Shown: in pieces, positions 6,027 to 8,370 of the stretch
Position numbering within the stretch: position 1 is the stretch's first letter
Layout: each line of letters opens with the position of its first letter
NCBI GenBank assembly: GCA_005792225.1
Contig: SXSP01000240.1
Span: forward strand, 1 to 8,370
Reading direction: 5' to 3'
DNA: 8,370 nt
DNA from: Bdellovibrionales bacterium
GTDB taxonomy: Bacteria; Bdellovibrionota; Bdellovibrionia; Bdellovibrionales; JAMPXM01
Position numbers and translations under genes: made by a program
The notes under the pieces: model-generated
Told to the model about the DNA's origin: nothing
Databases searched by the model: none
What the model saw: the letters and a program-made list of their open reading frames with translations, nothing else

Positions 6027-7867
6027 TAAAATTCCTCCCCGAACGTGAAACCTAAACGCCAATCCGAGCCGTAAGGCTCCTCCGCCGCCACTTCTTGCAG
6101 GGCGAAGCGATGGGCTCCGTAAACTCTCAATACGCCAAACGGCGATTCCCAGCGAACTCCGAGGCCAGGCGACATGAAGATCGGCCGCGCGAGATCGAAG
6201 TTGGCTTGACCTAACATCCCCGCGTCGACAAACGAAAAGATATCTGCACGTCTGAATAAAACTCTATGAAACCGTGCCTCAAGACCCGAGGAGGCCCCTG
6301 AAAGAGCTCCAATTCGCGAGCGCGGAAGGGAGCCCTGTTCGAAGCCCCGAAGATCGCGTTCGCCCCCCAGGTAGGTGAGAAATTGCGGCGGGAGATCGGA
6401 GGTGATGTTCGGATCGCCGGAGAAAACCGACGAGAGGTCGAAGCGAAGTCCTAGGATAAAAAACGGCGGGTCGTATCGTAGAAGGTTCCAGAGTTTTTGA
6501 CCCTGCAGGCGAAACCTCTGCGCGGTGAAATTCGCGCCGAAGTTTTCGCTCGTGAAAAAAGTCGTGAGTTCCAAGCGCTCGCCCGTGCGCGGACTTGTCA
6601 CGAAAAATTCATGATCATGGTCATGCCAAGTCGTCGTCGTCGCGATGAAGGTCGTCGTCGAGCGGCTGGGCCCAACCCCTCGCGAAACTTGCGAATCCAG
6701 AATGTTGGGGCCGATCTCGAAGCTCGCCTGCCCGCGCGGAAACTCCCGATTCCATCCGTGAAGCGCTTGGAACCGCATCGTCTGGTATTCTTGCGGATCG
6801 GTCGCGACGTGCTCGTAGGTGATCTCAGGGCGGATGTAGTTGCGAGCTTCGCCGGGCGAGTAGTACCACCGGAGATCGCCGACGACCGACTGTTGATTCA
6901 CTTCCTCGCGGAGGTATGAGGCCTTCGCCGTGAGAGACATGTTCGAAGCCGAATCGCCGATGCGGTTCTGGCTAACGATGGCGCGCACCCGGGCACCGAG
7001 GTCGGTGCTCGCCCCCACTCCCACGCGGATCGTCCGCGAAGGGCCCAGCACCACGTCGCGAACAACGACGGCGCCGTCGGGCTCACACCGTGTGGTCATC
7101 GAAACGGTTTGCGAAAATCCATCTTCGATCACGCGGCGCCGGGTGAGCGTCACTAAATTTTCCCGGTAGATATCACCGATTCGAAAAGCGTTGTAGCGAT
7201 CGAGTGTCTCCTCGCGAAGTCCCGTATCGCCCGTCGTCTCGATGGCCTTAAAGCGCTTGAGCTCCCCTTCATCCATGCGCACGAGAACTTCTCCCGTCGC
7301 CGGATCAGCCCTCACGGTCGCGGTTGCGCACGGGTAGCCTTCGTTTTTAATCTGAGAGAGCGACCACCCTTGAAGGTCATTCAAGAGACTGGGCGTGAGG
7401 AGATTCCCCTCAATCAAACGTCTCTTTGGGGGATCCCAACCTTTAGGTCCGCCGACGATTCTGAAACGCGAAAGACGCGCCGAAGGTCCCGGCTTGACGA
7501 AAAGAATTTCGCGGTCGAGGCGGAACTCAGGCTCATGGTAGCCGCGGGATTGAAAGAAGCTCTTAAAGAAAAATGCCGCCTGATTGGCCGGGATCGTCGC
7601 CCAAGGTGTTCCGATCTGGCCGCCTGATGAATCCCCGCAGACGAGTCTTCGTTCCATATCGCTGAAGGCGAAGTCGCCGATGTTCATCATGCGAATTCCG
7701 GGACAAAACTCACCGTACGCCGCCGCCTCCGGCGTGGCACGGAAATCGGGGCTCGACGCCGGCATCAAACCGCGCGCCTCGGTGGCGGGCGCGACTTCAG
7801 GTTCGGCGCCGAATGCGAACGAGTTCAACAAAGTGATCAGGACAAAAACAAACTTCAACATTCTCAT
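6026..7867 (-). CDS. tamA: TamA/BamA-like outer-membrane protein of the Omp85 superfamily
   Basis: This 613-residue outer-membrane barrel carries periplasmic POTRA domains, is similar in size to E. coli TamA, and presumably docks the TamB-like protein. Residues 1-21 form a Sec signal peptide (MRMLKFVFVLITLLNSFAFG, cleavage near AFG-A). Three POTRA-like segments lie at about 85-128, 131-202 and 204-275, each with the helix-then-GY/GF-then-strand pattern (SRGYHEPEF, NEGYPCATATV, EDGFSQTVSM). The barrel starts near 278 (RTIRVGVGASTDLGARVRA). The Omp85 loop-6 motif is GGERDLRGF (501-509), with LRGF in place of the usual VRGF/Y. The chain ends in FGEEF, with the terminal aromatic residue expected of a BAM substrate. 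Four cysteines (55, 77, 180, 261) lie in the periplasmic part and could form disulfides. The start is ATG 7867 or ATG 7861 two codons later; the ribosome site is weak. It begins 7 bases after the VTT gene. A BamA-like role cannot be excluded, but the downstream tamB favours TamA. Confidence 0.85.
   Translation of the reverse strand: MRMLKFVFVLITLLNSFAFGAEPEVAPATEARGLMPASSPDFRATPEAAAYGEFCPGIRMMNIGDFAFSDMERRLVCGDSSGGQIGTPWATIPANQAAFFFKSFFQSRGYHEPEFRLDREILFVKPGPSARLSRFRIVGGPKGWDPPKRRLIEGNLLTPSLLNDLQGWSLSQIKNEGYPCATATVRADPATGEVLVRMDEGELKRFKAIETTGDTGLREETLDRYNAFRIGDIYRENLVTLTRRRVIEDGFSQTVSMTTRCEPDGAVVVRDVVLGPSRTIRVGVGASTDLGARVRAIVSQNRIGDSASNMSLTAKASYLREEVNQQSVVGDLRWYYSPGEARNYIRPEITYEHVATDPQEYQTMRFQALHGWNREFPRGQASFEIGPNILDSQVSRGVGPSRSTTTFIATTTTWHDHDHEFFVTSPRTGERLELTTFFTSENFGANFTAQRFRLQGQKLWNLLRYDPPFFILGLRFDLSSVFSGDPNITSDLPPQFLTYLGGERDLRGFEQGSLPRSRIGALSGASSGLEARFHRVLFRRADIFSFVDAGMLGQANFDLARPIFMSPGLGVRWESPFGVLRVYGAHRFALQEVAAEEPYGSDWRLGFTFGEEF
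6034..6038 (-). promoter_or_regulatory. Ribosome binding site of the tamB-like gene
   Basis: Read on the minus strand, GGGGAGGAAT precedes the ATG at 6026 with 7 bases between GGAGG and the start codon. The site lies within the last codons of the upstream barrel gene, whose TAA overlaps the ATG as TAATG, so termination and re-initiation are probably coupled. Confidence 0.75.
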
Positions 7868-7874
7868 GCTTTCT

Positions 7875-8369
7875 TTAAGCTCTCTTGAGGCGTCGCAAGA
7901 ATTGCCAGAAATACGGAAGTGCGACAAAGAATATCGTCACCGCGATGACCAAAGTCAGCACCATCTGCCAGTTGCCCGCACGAATGTAGCTCGTGGCACT
8001 GTGCGAGAGGAACGTGATTGCGGAGATTCCGGGCAGAAGCCCGATGAAAGTTCCCATGACGAAGTTCTTCATCGGAATCCGCAAGCCACCCGACACCACG
8101 TTGACGACCGTAAACGGCGCGATTGGCATCAGCCTCACGGCCGCGACCGTCCAGACTCCGCCCCGGCAGAGTTGCTCGGAGGCGTAACGAACCCACGGCT
8201 TCGAGAGGAAACGACTCTTCGTGAACGCCCAGTAGCGGCCGATTCCGTAGCTGGTCAGAGCCGCGAGGATCGTACCTGTCATCGCGATCACGAGAGCCTG
8301 ACCGTGCGAAAACGAGAGCGCGACTCCCAAGATCATCGCGGTGATCGGCACAAAACACAGGCTCCCTAC
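7875..8369 (-). CDS. VTT-domain membrane protein (TVP38/TMEM64/DedA-like), 5'-partial
   Basis: This is an integral inner-membrane protein of the VTT (SNARE-associated/DedA) superfamily, whose members include lipid scramblases and undecaprenyl-phosphate flippases. Visible features are a hydrophobic re-entrant-type start (FVPITAMILGVALSF), a second segment with TILAALTSYGIGRYW, the hallmark VRLMPIAPFTVVNVVSGG, a G-rich segment MGTFIGLLPGISAITF, and a C-terminal helix VLTLVIAVTIFFVALPYFW followed by a basic tail FLRRLKRA. A GTG at 8351 could be read as a start, but the frame stays open to the window edge (reading VGSLCF just before it), and the domain's first helices are missing, so the gene continues upstream. 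The pattern resembles the VTT domain found at the C-terminus of phospholipase D-VTT fusion proteins; whether a PLD part exists lies outside the window. It leads the tamA-tamB operon. Confidence 0.8.
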   Translation of the reverse strand, partial: VGSLCFVPITAMILGVALSFSHGQALVIAMTGTILAALTSYGIGRYWAFTKSRFLSKPWVRYASEQLCRGGVWTVAAVRLMPIAPFTVVNVVSGGLRIPMKNFVMGTFIGLLPGISAITFLSHSATSYIRAGNWQMVLTLVIAVTIFFVALPYFWQFLRRLKRA

Positions 8370-8370
8370 G

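Noticed and set aside
6627..6665. CGTCGT triplet run as a tandem repeat
   Set aside because: It encodes the Thr-rich barrel strand segment (ATTTT and STTTF) and is imperfect, so codon use explains it.
7864..8358. Minus-strand open frame of 164 codons in a second frame over the VTT gene
   Set aside because: The translation is charged and lacks membrane segments, whereas the other frame gives clear VTT motifs.

Overview
The window reads as chromosomal DNA from a GC-rich Gram-negative bacterium with two membranes. It carries an Omp85-type outer-membrane barrel, a TamB-type envelope protein and a periplasmic-type L,D-transpeptidase. The protein repertoire would fit Bdellovibrionota or another former deltaproteobacterial lineage, but that placement is inference and no marker gene is present. 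I see no mobile element, CRISPR array, tRNA or rRNA. The window is almost entirely coding; the largest non-coding stretch is about 110 bases.

Left half, plus strand (1-3542). The window opens inside a gene for a murein L,D-transpeptidase of the YkuD_2 type (2-1036, 5' end missing). A 112-base leader follows, with an imperfect hairpin and a possible anti-Shine-Dalgarno pairing. Then come three closely packed genes that look like one operon: a small two-CBS-domain protein (1149-1664), an amidoligase of the ATP-grasp-like COOH-NH2 ligase superfamily (1682-2695), and a class I glutamine-amidotransferase-like gamma-glutamyl hydrolase of the peptidase C26/PuuD type (2679-3542). The last two overlap by 17 bases. 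The trio pairs an enzyme that probably forms an amide or isopeptide bond with one that probably hydrolyses gamma-glutamyl bonds, plus a likely nucleotide-sensing regulator. The substrate is unknown. The neighbouring L,D-transpeptidase makes a cell-wall or peptide substrate plausible but does not show it.

Right half, minus strand (8369 down to 3468). A second operon reads toward the first: a VTT (TVP38/TMEM64/DedA-like) membrane protein whose 5' end lies outside the window, a TamA/BamA-like barrel with three probable POTRA domains, and a TamB-like protein. The gaps are 7 bases and a TAATG stop/start overlap. TamB-type proteins are now viewed as bridge-like phospholipid carriers between the inner and outer membranes, and VTT proteins include lipid scramblases and flippases, so the operon may supply a complete envelope lipid-transport route.

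The two operons converge and overlap by 75 bases at their 3' ends (3468-3542), with no standard intrinsic terminator visible between them. The points most worth a second look are the CBS-amidoligase-GATase cassette, the hydrophobic insertion inside its GATase, the VTT-TamA-TamB operon, and the structured leader before the CBS gene.
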